From the NCBI GenBank assembly GCA_003225655.1, contig QIAW01000227.1:3246-24048 (forward strand): a stretch of DNA of 20,803 nt. Reading direction: 5' to 3'. Shown one piece after another: positions 1-7,643 of this stretch. The first letter of the stretch is position 1. Each line of letters opens with the position of its first letter. Under the pieces are notes generated by a model. It saw only the letters and a program-made list of their open reading frames with translations, was not told where the DNA came from and made no database searches. This stretch comes from Acidobacteriota bacterium. Lineage in GTDB: Bacteria; Acidobacteriota; Terriglobia; Terriglobales; Acidobacteriaceae. The position numbers were made by a program, and so were the translations under genes.

Positions 1-1625
1 GAGGCCTTGTTGGCATAGGGACGTTGTCCGTCAATTTCTGTGACGGCCAGGCCGTTGTTTCCCGGCTCAAAGAGTGTGATATTGCCGGAGGTGAACTTAT
101 GGTTCTTGTTGCCTACTGTCCAGCCGCCACGGCTCATATTCACACGGTCGATGGTGACTGCGTTGTAGGCGAGAATCTGCTCGTCGAACTGCCGTCCGGG
201 GATATGGTAGTAGCGAGTATTGCCGAGCAGCTCACTGTTGTTTGCCCATAGCACGAAGGCGGTTACATCGGCGCGCATGTGGTTGGCGTCATCCGAGAAG
301 TTCTGACTCACCTGCACGGCCCCGCTGCCGGTTCCTGTGCCCATGGCAACGTGGCCGTAGGCCGGCAGCAGGCCAGAGACACCGCGATTGCGCGCGCTGA
401 TCTTGTCGAAAGTGGTGTCGCCGAAGGAGGGTAAAGTTCCATCCGGCAGGCGCAGAGCAGTCCATTGCCCCTTGCCAAAGTTCATGATGTTCACGTAACC
501 GCCCACCCGGCTCTGAATGTCAACCAGCGTTTGTGTATCCGCAGGGCGCGTGAGGAAGTAATCTCGCGTGAAGATGGCGGAATTGAGGTTATCGTTCACG
601 TAGTTCACCGAGTAAGCAATTCGCTCGCCCAGCACACCATCACGTATGATCTTCTGGCGCACGGTGGCGTCAAGGTAACCATTCATCCACACGATGTAAT
701 CCGGACGGTTCAGCACCCGCGCCGTCTCTGCCAGCACCTCATACGGGCCCGATAGGTTGCTCTGGATGGCTATCGGAACAGGCACACGCTGCACGAAGAA
801 ATCACCGATATTGAAGAAGATGCCGCTGGCAATGTGCTGTCGCACGTCATAGCCCTTCTCCACGGAAAGATTCGCCAGCGCGGTGCTATCGTAAATGGCG
901 TCAAAGGCCTTCAGCTCGGTGTCGCTCCACTCATGCGCCAGCCCGTTGTGGTCGCTGGCTCGCTGGATGTCTGAGGTAAGCTGGGTAAAACCGGCGGCGC
1001 TGATAAAGCTGGCGCTGTTCTTTGCGGTCATGAAGTAGTCAGGAACGGCGTTCGCCCATGAGTCCAGCGCAACCGCAATGCGCCGGGCGTAGCGATCGTC
1101 GCGCGTGGCAGGACTCGAGCCGCTGAGAATATACTTCGCCGCCAGTTGGCTCAGATCGCTCTGCAGTTTGCCGCGCTTGTTAAAGTCAATCAGCGCGAAG
1201 ACCAGCGACTTCCGCGTGGTGCTGCCTGCGGCCAGATAATAAGGAATGTTCACTGTCTTGCCGCTCAACACCGGCACCGCCGCCGTTTGCAACGTGAAAT
1301 TCGGGTTGGGAAAGACCGTGCCGCTGGGCGTGCTGGTGATCTGGTTGGGCGTGACAGCGCTCCATGACCAGCCCGTGTCTTTGGGAACCACAATCGATGC
1401 GAAGCCCTGATCAAAGGAGCGCGGCGCCTGCATGGGCACAAACTGCAGATATTGGCTCTCAGTATAGGTATTAAGAATGTTGTCGGCCCCGCTGCCGCTG
1501 CCGGAGATATTCAGGATGGGGTGCGGCGGCTCCTGCGCCACCAGCGACAGGTTAAACAATGGCAGGATCATCACGGACGCGAGCGTGACCAGGGCAGTTC
1601 GGCGCGAACCTAGACGCATTCTCAT
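1..1625 (-). CDS. Heparinase II/III-like exported polysaccharide lyase, 3' end cut by window edge
   Basis: The reading frame is open from an ATG at 1625 down to position 1, giving 541 residues without a stop; the C-terminus lies outside the window. AGGAG (plus-strand 1634-1638) sits 8 nt before the ATG. The protein starts with a signal peptide (about residues 1-31: basic start, hydrophobic core, LVA-Q cleavage site). The middle is helical, as in the alpha-toroid part of alginate lyase/heparinase proteins. Near the end of the visible part is a beta-rich region with NHMRADVTAFVLWANN and, further on, LAYNAVTIDRVN. These resemble the NHxHxDxLsf and HNTVxIDG segments of heparinase II/III C-terminal domains. 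The expected role is eliminative cleavage of an acidic polysaccharide in the periplasm or outside the cell; the substrate cannot be told. The second His of NHxHxD reads as Arg here, so catalysis may differ from the type enzymes. Family fairly sure, substrate unknown. Confidence 0.75.
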   Translation of the reverse strand, partial: MRMRLGSRRTALVTLASVMILPLFNLSLVAQEPPHPILNISGSGSGADNILNTYTESQYLQFVPMQAPRSFDQGFASIVVPKDTGWSWSAVTPNQITSTPSGTVFPNPNFTLQTAAVPVLSGKTVNIPYYLAAGSTTRKSLVFALIDFNKRGKLQSDLSQLAAKYILSGSSPATRDDRYARRIAVALDSWANAVPDYFMTAKNSASFISAAGFTQLTSDIQRASDHNGLAHEWSDTELKAFDAIYDSTALANLSVEKGYDVRQHIASGIFFNIGDFFVQRVPVPIAIQSNLSGPYEVLAETARVLNRPDYIVWMNGYLDATVRQKIIRDGVLGERIAYSVNYVNDNLNSAIFTRDYFLTRPADTQTLVDIQSRVGGYVNIMNFGKGQWTALRLPDGTLPSFGDTTFDKISARNRGVSGLLPAYGHVAMGTGTGSGAVQVSQNFSDDANHMRADVTAFVLWANNSELLGNTRYYHIPGRQFDEQILAYNAVTIDRVNMSRGGWTVGNKNHKFTSGNITLFEPGNNGLAVTEIDGQRPYANKA

Positions 1626-1844
1626 ACTTGGGGCTCCTATATGGCCTATGAAGTCTGTAGTATTCAGTTGCTGAATTGTTCAATTGCCTTGTGGCAGCAC
1701 TTGTGGACTGCTGGTTGGTGTCTCCCTTCGGATCACCGCGGGGCTGATCTTCAATGTTTCCGCTTCCGCGAAGCCTCGCCCGATACCAAAGGCCGAAGTT
1801 CGAGAGTCTACTCACGTTTTCAGCTTTGCACAACGCTAGAATCC

Positions 1845-1874
1845 TGAGATTCTCTGAGATTCTCCGAGATTCTC
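1845..1874. repeat. Three tandem 10-bp repeats, TGAGATTCTC
   Basis: Copies are at 1845-1854 and 1855-1864 (identical) and 1865-1874 (first base C). Each unit contains GAGATTCTC, itself nearly palindromic. The 10-bp period places equivalent faces on one side of the DNA helix, as in arrays of regulator binding sites. It lies about 220 bp upstream of the lyase start codon. Repeat seen directly; regulatory role inferred. Confidence 0.6.
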
Positions 1875-1882
1875 GGTGAGTG

Positions 1883-1909
1883 AACCGTCCGTTGTGACAA
1901 TGGACCGTT
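1883..1909. promoter_or_regulatory. 27-bp imperfect palindrome, candidate operator
   Basis: Centred on G1896, 11 of 13 symmetric positions pair; the core GTCCGTTGTGACAATGGAC has a single G/T mismatch. Odd-length symmetry of this size is typical of dimeric regulator sites. It lies 9 bp beyond the 10-bp repeat array and about 260 bp upstream of the lyase gene. No regulator gene is adjacent, so the binding protein is unknown. Confidence 0.4.
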
Positions 1910-1986
1910 GTCTTTATAAAAATGGGCTATTATTTTTTATTGTTCGAATTGTTGAATATCTGAGCACAACTGGCAGCACAGCCAAC

Positions 1987-3474
1987 TCACTCCGCTATCA
2001 CCGTCCTAAGGATTGCTTCCTGCGGACCAGCGGCTGTCTTGTCTTCCGATTCTTTCGCCGATACTTTACTCCCGAACTCATCCAGAATCGTCTCCAGCAG
2101 GGGAAGCATGCGGGTCACCTGTTGGCGCAGGCGAGGCAACAGCTCCGGCTTGGACCAAGCGCCGCGCAGGATCGCGCCCCAGCGGTAAAAATCCTTATAA
2201 GCGCGCCAGTAGCCATCTTCTAATTCGTGCGGGGTCATCTTTGCCGGCTTGAAGACGCAGTGGCGTGTGTCATAAAGGTCCCAGCGGCTGTGGGCAAGAC
2301 GGCTGGCGGCAGCCATCCGTCCGTAGAGCGCGGTGCTTGGATAGGGCGTCAGGATATGAAACGTCGCGGTCTCGATGCCCTGCTGCACAGCCCACTCCAC
2401 GGTGCGGTCGAAGACGCTTTCATCGTCATGATCCATGCCAAAGACAAAGCTGCCATTCACCATGACGCCGTTATCGTGCAGACGTCGGATCACGGCGCCA
2501 TAGTCGCGCATGCCGCCGTTTGTTTGCGCTCCGGCTGTGAGGTCGTTCTGATTTTGGTTCTGATTTTGAATCGGCAGTTGGAGCGACCCTTGGTTTCGAG
2601 TTCTAAATCCCCGCCGCAAGTTCTGGAACTTGCGTTGCTCGGCCAGGTTTTCGGCGCTGATGGTCTCAAAGCCGACAAAGAGCGAGCGCAGTCCGCAAGC
2701 GGCAGCTTTTTCCAGCAGGCCCGGCGTCATGATGGAATTCACCGTGCCCGCCGCCTGCCACAGCCTGCCCATGCCGCGCATGCCGTCAAAGAGCGCCGCA
2801 GCAAACTTGGGATTGCCGAACAGATGGTCATCCAGAAAATAAAGGTGCCGCCCAGGCAGACGGTCAATCTCTGCAAGCGCGGCATCTACGGTCTGAGTGT
2901 AGAAGGATTTACCGCCGCTGAAAAAAGCCTCTTTGTAACAAAAGTCGCATACATGCGGACATCCCCGCGAAACCACGATGGAGTTAGGCACCAGGTACAG
3001 GCGCCGCCTGATCAGGTCGCGCCTGATGGGAGGCACTGCGACAAGAGTGCGCACGCGTGATTCATAACGGCGCGCCGGGCAGCCGGCACGAAAATCTTTA
3101 AGGAATTGGGGCCAAGTATCCTCGCCCGGACCGAGAAAGATTGCGTCGGCATGGGCGGCGGCTTCGTCAGGAAGCGAAGTAACGTGCAGCCCACCCAGAG
3201 CGACAAATGCGCCGCGGCGACGGTAGTGGTCCGCGATGGCATACGAGCGGTAGGCCGAGGTGATGTACACCTGAATCACGACCAGCTCGGGAGCATCGTC
3301 GAGTGAGAGCTTTTCGACGTGCTCGTCAACCAGAGTCGCTTCGTCGTCAGGTCCGAGATAGGCGGCCAGCGTCGCCAGTCCGAGCGGGGGAAACAGCGAA
3401 TATTTTACCGGTCGGAATAAGGGACTGGTAGCCTCAGTAAGCGCGGGGAGAATGAGCTTCACTTTCACGCGCAA
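1987..3474 (-). CDS. B12-binding-domain radical SAM protein with low-complexity insertion
   Basis: 495 residues. The N-terminal 140 residues (LGLATLAAYL, VALGGLHVTSLPDEA, FLGPGEDTW) match the cobalamin-binding domain found before the radical SAM core in this superfamily. The core has the [4Fe-4S] motif as Cys172-x3-Cys176-x2-Cys179, followed by YFLDDHLFG, LFVGFET and NGSFVFGMD segments. Such enzymes use SAM radicals and cobalamin for methylation or rearrangement, usually of lipids or natural products; the substrate is not evident. Residues about 287-322 (2509-2616) are an in-frame, Asn/Gln-rich insertion between QRKFQNL and RDYGAVI, segments I expect to be nearly contiguous in relatives. The start is TTG at 3474, or GTG at 3468; neither has a good ribosome binding site. 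It lies 203 bp downstream of the fibronectin-III gene on the same strand. Confidence 0.85.
   Translation of the reverse strand: MRVKVKLILPALTEATSPLFRPVKYSLFPPLGLATLAAYLGPDDEATLVDEHVEKLSLDDAPELVVIQVYITSAYRSYAIADHYRRRGAFVALGGLHVTSLPDEAAAHADAIFLGPGEDTWPQFLKDFRAGCPARRYESRVRTLVAVPPIRRDLIRRRLYLVPNSIVVSRGCPHVCDFCYKEAFFSGGKSFYTQTVDAALAEIDRLPGRHLYFLDDHLFGNPKFAAALFDGMRGMGRLWQAAGTVNSIMTPGLLEKAAACGLRSLFVGFETISAENLAEQRKFQNLRRGFRTRNQGSLQLPIQNQNQNQNDLTAGAQTNGGMRDYGAVIRRLHDNGVMVNGSFVFGMDHDDESVFDRTVEWAVQQGIETATFHILTPYPSTALYGRMAAASRLAHSRWDLYDTRHCVFKPAKMTPHELEDGYWRAYKDFYRWGAILRGAWSKPELLPRLRQQVTRMLPLLETILDEFGSKVSAKESEDKTAAGPQEAILRTVIAE
2509..2616 (-). repeat. 108-bp in-frame insertion in the radical SAM gene
   Basis: The segment encodes a basic then Gln/Asn-rich stretch including IQNQNQNQND. 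It contains two perfect tandem 12-mers (GTTCTGATTTTG on the plus strand, 2545-2556 and 2557-2568). Its upstream border overlaps a perfect 20-bp inverted repeat, CGCAAGTTCTGGAACTTGCG (2615-2634). Part of that palindrome is native coding sequence (RKFQN). Boundaries are judged from memory of the family and are approximate. Confidence 0.55.
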
Positions 3475-3488
3475 CAGTTTGCCTGATT

Positions 3489-3507
3489 TACTTTGTATTG
3501 TAAAGTA
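3489..3507. promoter_or_regulatory. Inverted repeat just upstream of the radical SAM start, candidate operator
   Basis: The arms TACTTT (3489-3494) and AAAGTA (3502-3507) flank a 7-nt centre, beginning 15 bp upstream of the TTG start codon. On the minus strand TACAAT within the site resembles a -10 box. A repressor bound here would block transcription start. The sequence recalls PadR-type operators from memory; no PadR gene is in the window. Confidence 0.35.
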
Positions 3508-3677
3508 CTTTTATAAATTCCATCATGAAGCGCGGAAGAAGACGAAAAGGCCTACCCACGAAGGACGACGGGAGCACAAAGAGCCCCAGGAATCTACAAA
3601 ATCGGCGCGATGCTCGCTCAAGATGACATTCCTCGAAGTCATGGCGTTGCGCACTGAGTACCGGCTGCGTTAGTGCA

Positions 3678-4804
3678 TTACGGCGTCACTTCCGTTGTCT
3701 CCGGTGTTTTGGTGCTCTCGTTGCCGCGCAGGTCGACGGCGGAGATGGCGTAGAAATACTTACGTCCCGCGACGACGTTCTTGTCCTGATAGGAGAGCAT
3801 CATGGCAGGGGCAGTGCCGATGCGGGCCAATTCTCCGCCCTCTTCCTTGCGATAAATACGGTATTCGGCGACGTCCTTCTCGGCATTGGCAGGTCAACAA
3901 ATTTTCTTTCAGGAACTTCACTTACCATAGCCATGAATCCTTCCGGCGTTGCCGGCGGGAACACGTCGTGAGCAAAAATTTCGGCCGGCTCCGAATCTTC
4001 GCCTTCAATTTCGGCAATCAACTTATGATCCGCCGCATATACGCGGGTGAGCGGCCTCACCCAATACACATAGGTTTTTTCCCATTCAATGTTGATATCC
4101 ACCGCGCTCAAACGCTCTCCTTCCCCCATATGTGTCACCGAGCGGAGGAATGGAATGGCAATCTTTTTGGCCGTACTCTTTCCTGCCTGTGGAGCTTTTT
4201 CCTGCCGGTAGAGACGAAAATCAGATTCCACGGAGGCAGGCCTCCTGTCGGCCTCCACTTCCCAAATAAGGAATATTCCACGCACATCGAGTTCGAAATG
4301 CAGACCTTTGACCGCTGCGGTGGGCGCAAGCGAAACCGATGCGGGATTAGAAGATGCAATGGTGCGGCCGTCAGCGCCAGCGACTTCAATGCGGTAGATG
4401 GCGAACTGGGGCGGGCTGGCGTCTTGGAGCTTGTCATCGAGTGTGTCGGCAAAGCGTAGCGATACCGAGCTGGTTCCCGCTGTTGCCTCAGACTTGCCGG
4501 CGTCAACCTCTCCGACCGGAGTGCAGTGAAGGTCGGAAGTTGAAGCGGTCGGCGAGGAGGAGATGTTGCGGCATATCCTGGTGGCGCCGAGAGGTCGGGT
4601 GGCGGCGGCAATCTGGCGCGGTTGGCTCCAGGCAAGCGTGACCTTGTCGCCTTTACGCACGGCGCGTAGATCGCGTATCACTTGCGAGGGTTGGGTTGAT
4701 GGCAGGCCGCCACTACCGCCGCCCGGTATGCCAGCCGAGGCGAGCATGGCGGAAAAAAGCAACAATATCGTGTTTAATTTCACCTGGTTTTCAAACTTTG
4801 TCAT
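3678..4804 (-). pseudogene. Exported fibronectin type III-like protein, frameshifted near 3890
   Basis: From ATG at 4804 the frame encodes a signal peptide (TILLLFSAMLASA) and an extracellular protein with a repeated beta-sandwich pattern: VTLAWSQP, FAIYRIEVAG, HFELDVRGIFLIWE, DFRLYRQ, YVYWVRPL. After FPPATPEGFMAMVSEVPERKFVDL the frame turns to unrelated sequence and runs on to 3800. The next minus frame resumes exactly there with NAEKDVAEYRIYRKEEGG, YFYAISAVDLRGNEST and a TAA at 3678-3680, clearly the rest of the last fibronectin-III domain. Two bases remain between CTG and AAT, so 3n+1 bases are missing; a loss of about 10 bp would also explain the missing Trp expected after FVDL. A TTG start at 4846 is possible but spoils the signal peptide. 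The alternative to a pseudogene is an assembly error. Role: probably binding or adhesion at the cell surface. Confidence 0.65.
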
Positions 4805-5136
4805 AGAGAGATCCAGCGGACCGATTGAAGCCGCGGGGGGAGCCAATCTCCATCCTTCGGCAAACTCCGGATGACATCTTTATATTTCACAAAGCAACGA
4901 TTCCCAACGATGTCAGCAGAGCCAAGCGGTTACGAAAATGGCGCTCCATATTGCCACAAACTCGGAGCAGCAGGCAATTCCTGATGGGTAAGACGGGTAA
5001 TAGTCAGCTTGGAACATGCAGATATTCTCCCTTTCATTCCAAGCGGAATCTCCGGCAAATCTCGGATTCTGAAGCGCGTGTGGGCAAGATGTCCACACGA
5101 CGCCGGTGGCACGCTGGCGCTACTACAATTTTCTCT
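4805..5136. other. 332-bp intergenic region between two minus-strand genes
   Basis: No gene is supported. It is the 3' flank of the SGNH lipoprotein gene and the 5' region of the fibronectin-III gene. The only structures noted are an 8-bp inverted repeat (GCTTGGAA at 5007-5014 with TTCCAAGC at 5037-5044, 22-nt loop) and a weaker 6-bp GTGTGG/CCACAC pair near 5080-5100. Neither is followed by a T-run on the minus strand, so I do not call a terminator. Confidence 0.5.
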
Positions 5137-6273
5137 TCACGAGCAAACGCCACCGGTCACGAACCAGCACTGGGTCACGGGAGAGTTCTTGAAAAAATTC
5201 AACAGCATGGTTCCCACTTTTGTCTGCCCGGAATTGGAGGGATGTGTGCCGTCGGATACAAAATCGGCCAGCACCCAGGTGAGGCCATCGGAGCGCGGCG
5301 TCGTGCCATTCGCCCACAGGTAGGGTCCCCAGGCCACCCAGGGAACGACCGTGTTGTAGTTGAGGTCTCCGGTGGTAGGGTTGATGGTACCGTTTTGCAT
5401 CTGGTCCATCTGCGCCTGGATGAGCCACTTTGCGCTAAAGCCGGATTCATAGGCGTAGGGCTCCGGGTTTAACGTACTGGTGGCGTAGCCGGCATAAATG
5501 CGGCTGGAGACAAATACCTGCTGCAGGTTGGGGTAGCGCGTCTTCAGGGCGCGCAAAATGCTGCCCTCCTGGCCAAGCAGAGTGTAGGCATCGGCGTTAG
5601 CTGCCGGCAGCGCAACCGTGGGACCGGGATTGGCGACCTTCAGCCATACGATCTGCACCTGCAGCTCACTCAGACCTTGCGGGGTCAAAACCGTATCGCG
5701 TATGCGGTCGTAGTCGGCAAGGATCGAGGAGGTCCAAAATGAAGCGGACTTGCCGCCCTGCGCGCCATTCACAAGAACTAACTTTGTATGGTTTACGGCG
5801 GGGTCGGCGGCTGCCTGTCCCATGAAGCTGAACGAGTTGCAGGGCAAGGTGGCGCCGGCATCGCAAAACTCCTGGGTTGTATTCGACATGCCGATGGAAA
5901 GCAGCACATACTTGCCGTTGGGATTGGAGTTGCCCATCGTATCCATGGGATGAATGGCGTTGGCGCGGCCCAGGCCAGCCAGGTGGTGCGTCGTGGGAAG
6001 TGTATTGCTGCCGTTGGTGTACAGCCCGCCAGAGAAACCGAGATATGTGTTGTTCCCCATATCCATCAGGGGAACTATTGTGGATGACGGCGTGGGAGTG
6101 GGAGTCGGGGTGGGAGTTGGAGTGGGAGTAGGGGCACCTCCAGTGCCGGTTCCTGTTGCAGCATTGCCCATGTTCGAGCTGACATTTTGACTTGAGTTTC
6201 CGCCGCCGCAGGCGACGAAAATGATTACTGAGGCCAGAATTATTGTTGTGAAGACGAGTAGCGCTTTGGACAT
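5137..6273 (-). CDS. SGNH-hydrolase-like lipoprotein with Thr-Pro linker
   Basis: 378 residues from ATG at 6273, with AGGGGAGG (plus-strand 6279-6286) 5 nt upstream. Residues 1-22 form a lipoprotein signal ending in FVAC with Cys22 as the lipid site, although Phe at the -3 lipobox position is unusual. A Gly/Asn-rich stretch and a seven-unit Thr-Pro repeat (about residues 49-62) tether the globular domain. That domain carries an SGNH-like set: VLLSIGMSN (candidate nucleophile Ser130), VNGAQGGKSASFW (block II-like Gly) and SDGTHPS near the C-terminus (Asp341, His344). SGNH enzymes remove acyl groups from carbohydrates or lipids. The motif set is atypical, so esterase activity is inferred. It is divergent from the small exported protein gene at 6623. 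Confidence 0.7.
   Translation of the reverse strand: MSKALLVFTTIILASVIIFVACGGGNSSQNVSSNMGNAATGTGTGGAPTPTPTPTPTPTPTPSSTIVPLMDMGNNTYLGFSGGLYTNGSNTLPTTHHLAGLGRANAIHPMDTMGNSNPNGKYVLLSIGMSNTTQEFCDAGATLPCNSFSFMGQAAADPAVNHTKLVLVNGAQGGKSASFWTSSILADYDRIRDTVLTPQGLSELQVQIVWLKVANPGPTVALPAANADAYTLLGQEGSILRALKTRYPNLQQVFVSSRIYAGYATSTLNPEPYAYESGFSAKWLIQAQMDQMQNGTINPTTGDLNYNTVVPWVAWGPYLWANGTTPRSDGLTWVLADFVSDGTHPSNSGQTKVGTMLLNFFKNSPVTQCWFVTGGVCS
6091..6133. repeat. 6-bp microsatellite encoding the Thr-Pro linker
   Basis: The plus strand reads degenerate GTGGGA hexamers (GTGGGA, GTCGGG, GTTGGA variants), coding for (Thr-Pro)n on the minus strand within the SGNH lipoprotein. Length variation by slippage would change the tether length without breaking the frame. 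Confidence 0.6.
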
Positions 6274-6622
6274 ATATGCCTCCCCTTAGCTGATAGTGTG
6301 AACCCAATATTGAGAGGGGTTGACGCGCGGAAATAGGTGACCTTTGTACATTGTCCGGGTGGGACTTGCTTCCGAAAGACCGTTGCCAGCGGCCAGTTGC
6401 CGGTTTTCAGGGCAGAATCAGGAATGTGTTCTAAACTGGTCAATGATTGCGGGTCCAGTAGGTTAATGAAATGGTAAACAAATCCGCGAAAGAAATTGCA
6501 CGGCCTGTGCTGTGATGTAGTAAATTCGTCCTTTTTTGGACGTGAGCAGAAAGAGAAAGTAACCCTGAGCTGCGGGGTTAACATCTTAAAGGGGTTAAGA
6601 TCCTAAAGATGTGGAGCCAGCC
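6274..6622. other. 349-bp divergent intergenic region
   Basis: It separates the minus-strand SGNH lipoprotein gene from the plus-strand gene at 6623 and should hold promoters for both. Visible structures are a 5-bp hairpin with a T6 loop (CGTCC/GGACG, 6527-6542) and a 17-bp tandem repeat at 6574-6607. No clear sigma-70 boxes could be assigned. Confidence 0.5.
6574..6607. repeat. Tandem 17-bp direct repeat upstream of the gene at 6623
   Basis: GGGGTTAACATCTTAAA (6574-6590) is followed directly by GGGGTTAAGATCCTAAA (6591-6607), with 15 of 17 positions identical. It ends 15 bp before the start codon, overlapping the ribosome binding region. It could be a paired operator or a leader-RNA element. 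Confidence 0.5.
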
Positions 6623-7390
6623 ATGAAACAGATATCTATTTGCATCCTTACCGTCGCACTCTGGGGAGCAAGCTGTTGGGCGCAATCATCGCAGCCAGCC
6701 AAGCCTGCCTCTAAACCACGGAACGCGCCTGCGGCCCGGACGAATCCCCTTCCCAGCACCCCGGCGCCGAATATCACGCAGCTCAATTCGACATTGTCGG
6801 CGCTGGAGCAATCCACGCGGCAGGCGACGCTCGACCTGGCCAGGCTGCGCATTGATAAATGGAAGACCGACGGCGGCAACCGCGGGCAGATCGAAGCGAA
6901 TGTGCAATCGCTGATGAGCAACATGGCGAACGCGCTGCCGGGAATGATTACTGCCGTGCGCGGTAACCCGACCTCACTCACCGCCGCGTTGAAGCTCTAT
7001 CGCGACTTGAATGTGCTCTATGACGTGCTGGCCCCATTGACAGATTCGGCGGGAGGGTTCGGAAGCAAGGATGACTACCAGGCTCTCTCTGCCGACACGC
7101 AGTTGCTGGAAGCCAACCGGCGGTCCATCGCCGACTACATGGAAAGCCTGGCCGCCTTCCAGGAAGCAGAACTTGCCCGGCTGCGCGGTCACGGCCAAAC
7201 CGGCTCGACGGCAACCACTACGCGAGCGGGTTCAGAGACTACCGGGAAGAAATCCGGTCCAGTCATCGTGATAGGCGCAAACGGCGTGCCCAAGCGCATT
7301 GTCGATGCGGAGGATGATACGCCCAGAAAGCCAGTCCATAAGAAGACCCCGTCCCCGGTGCAGCCGGCGGCACAGAGCACAATCAAATAG
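6623..7390 (+). CDS. Exported protein of unknown function
   Basis: 255 residues starting at ATG 6623, with GGAG at 6613-6616, 6 nt upstream; a GTG at 6611 is in frame but lacks a ribosome binding site. A signal peptide is clear (about residues 1-20, ending CWA-Q). It is followed by an Ala/Pro-rich linker, a helical domain (about residues 50-185, with LSALEQSTRQATLDLARLRI and NALPGMITAVRGNP) and a disordered, Lys/Thr/Pro-rich tail containing GPVIVIGANGVPKRIV. I do not recognise a named family. It precedes the sigma factor gene by about 250 bp and probably has its own promoter. It is most likely periplasmic. Confidence 0.7.
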   Translation: MKQISICILTVALWGASCWAQSSQPAKPASKPRNAPAARTNPLPSTPAPNITQLNSTLSALEQSTRQATLDLARLRIDKWKTDGGNRGQIEANVQSLMSNMANALPGMITAVRGNPTSLTAALKLYRDLNVLYDVLAPLTDSAGGFGSKDDYQALSADTQLLEANRRSIADYMESLAAFQEAELARLRGHGQTGSTATTTRAGSETTGKKSGPVIVIGANGVPKRIVDAEDDTPRKPVHKKTPSPVQPAAQSTIK

Positions 7391-7519
7391 TCGATAACAA
7401 AGCCCCTGCGTTGTTCTTCCCCAGGATTGTGAATGGTCATTCAGGCGGAAGTGCGTACAAATCCAGATATTCCAGAGACTTAGCAAGCTGCCGCATATTG
7501 TAAATTCTTGTGGAACTCG

Positions 7520-7547
7520 GGAACCTTCCGCGGGGCACGAACGTCTA
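7520..7547 (+). promoter_or_regulatory. ECF-sigma-type promoter, probably autoregulatory
   Basis: GGAACC (7520-7525) and CGTCTA (7542-7547) are separated by 16 nt. This is the usual -35/-10 architecture of ECF sigma factor promoters (GGAAC ... CGTC). It lies about 97 bp upstream of the sigma factor start codon, so the sigma factor likely drives its own operon. Motifs are seen; autoregulation is inferred from how such operons usually work. Confidence 0.65.
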
Positions 7548-7643
7548 TATAACCAGTAGTAGCCGTTGCTCCGGTGGGTTTTCAGGGAGCCAAAGGCATG
7601 TTGAAGCTGACATCATATCCTGCTAAGGTGTGAGGTGGACGCC

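Larger units (their letters stand above)
1626..1986. other. 361-bp intergenic region upstream of the lyase gene
   Basis: No convincing gene lies here. It is the 5' region of the lyase gene (minus strand) and the 3' flank of the radical SAM gene. It holds a triple 10-bp repeat (1845-1874), a long imperfect palindrome (1883-1909) and an AT-rich stretch at about 1911-1965. Together these look like a control region for the lyase gene. No clear -35/-10 pair was found on the minus strand. Confidence 0.6.

Noticed and set aside
1845..1874. Triple 10-bp repeat as a CRISPR array
   Set aside because: The units are only 10 bp and directly adjacent without spacers.
2227..3060. Long plus-strand open frame of 277 codons
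   Set aside because: It is antisense to the radical SAM gene, whose motifs are clear, and it shows no recognisable family feature.
3695..4459. Long plus-strand open frame of 254 codons
   Set aside because: It is the shadow of the fibronectin-III gene on the other strand; its composition is Arg/Cys/Trp-rich, as is typical of shadows.
5007..5044. 8-bp inverted repeat as a terminator of the SGNH gene
   Set aside because: The 22-nt loop is long, and no T-run follows on the minus strand.
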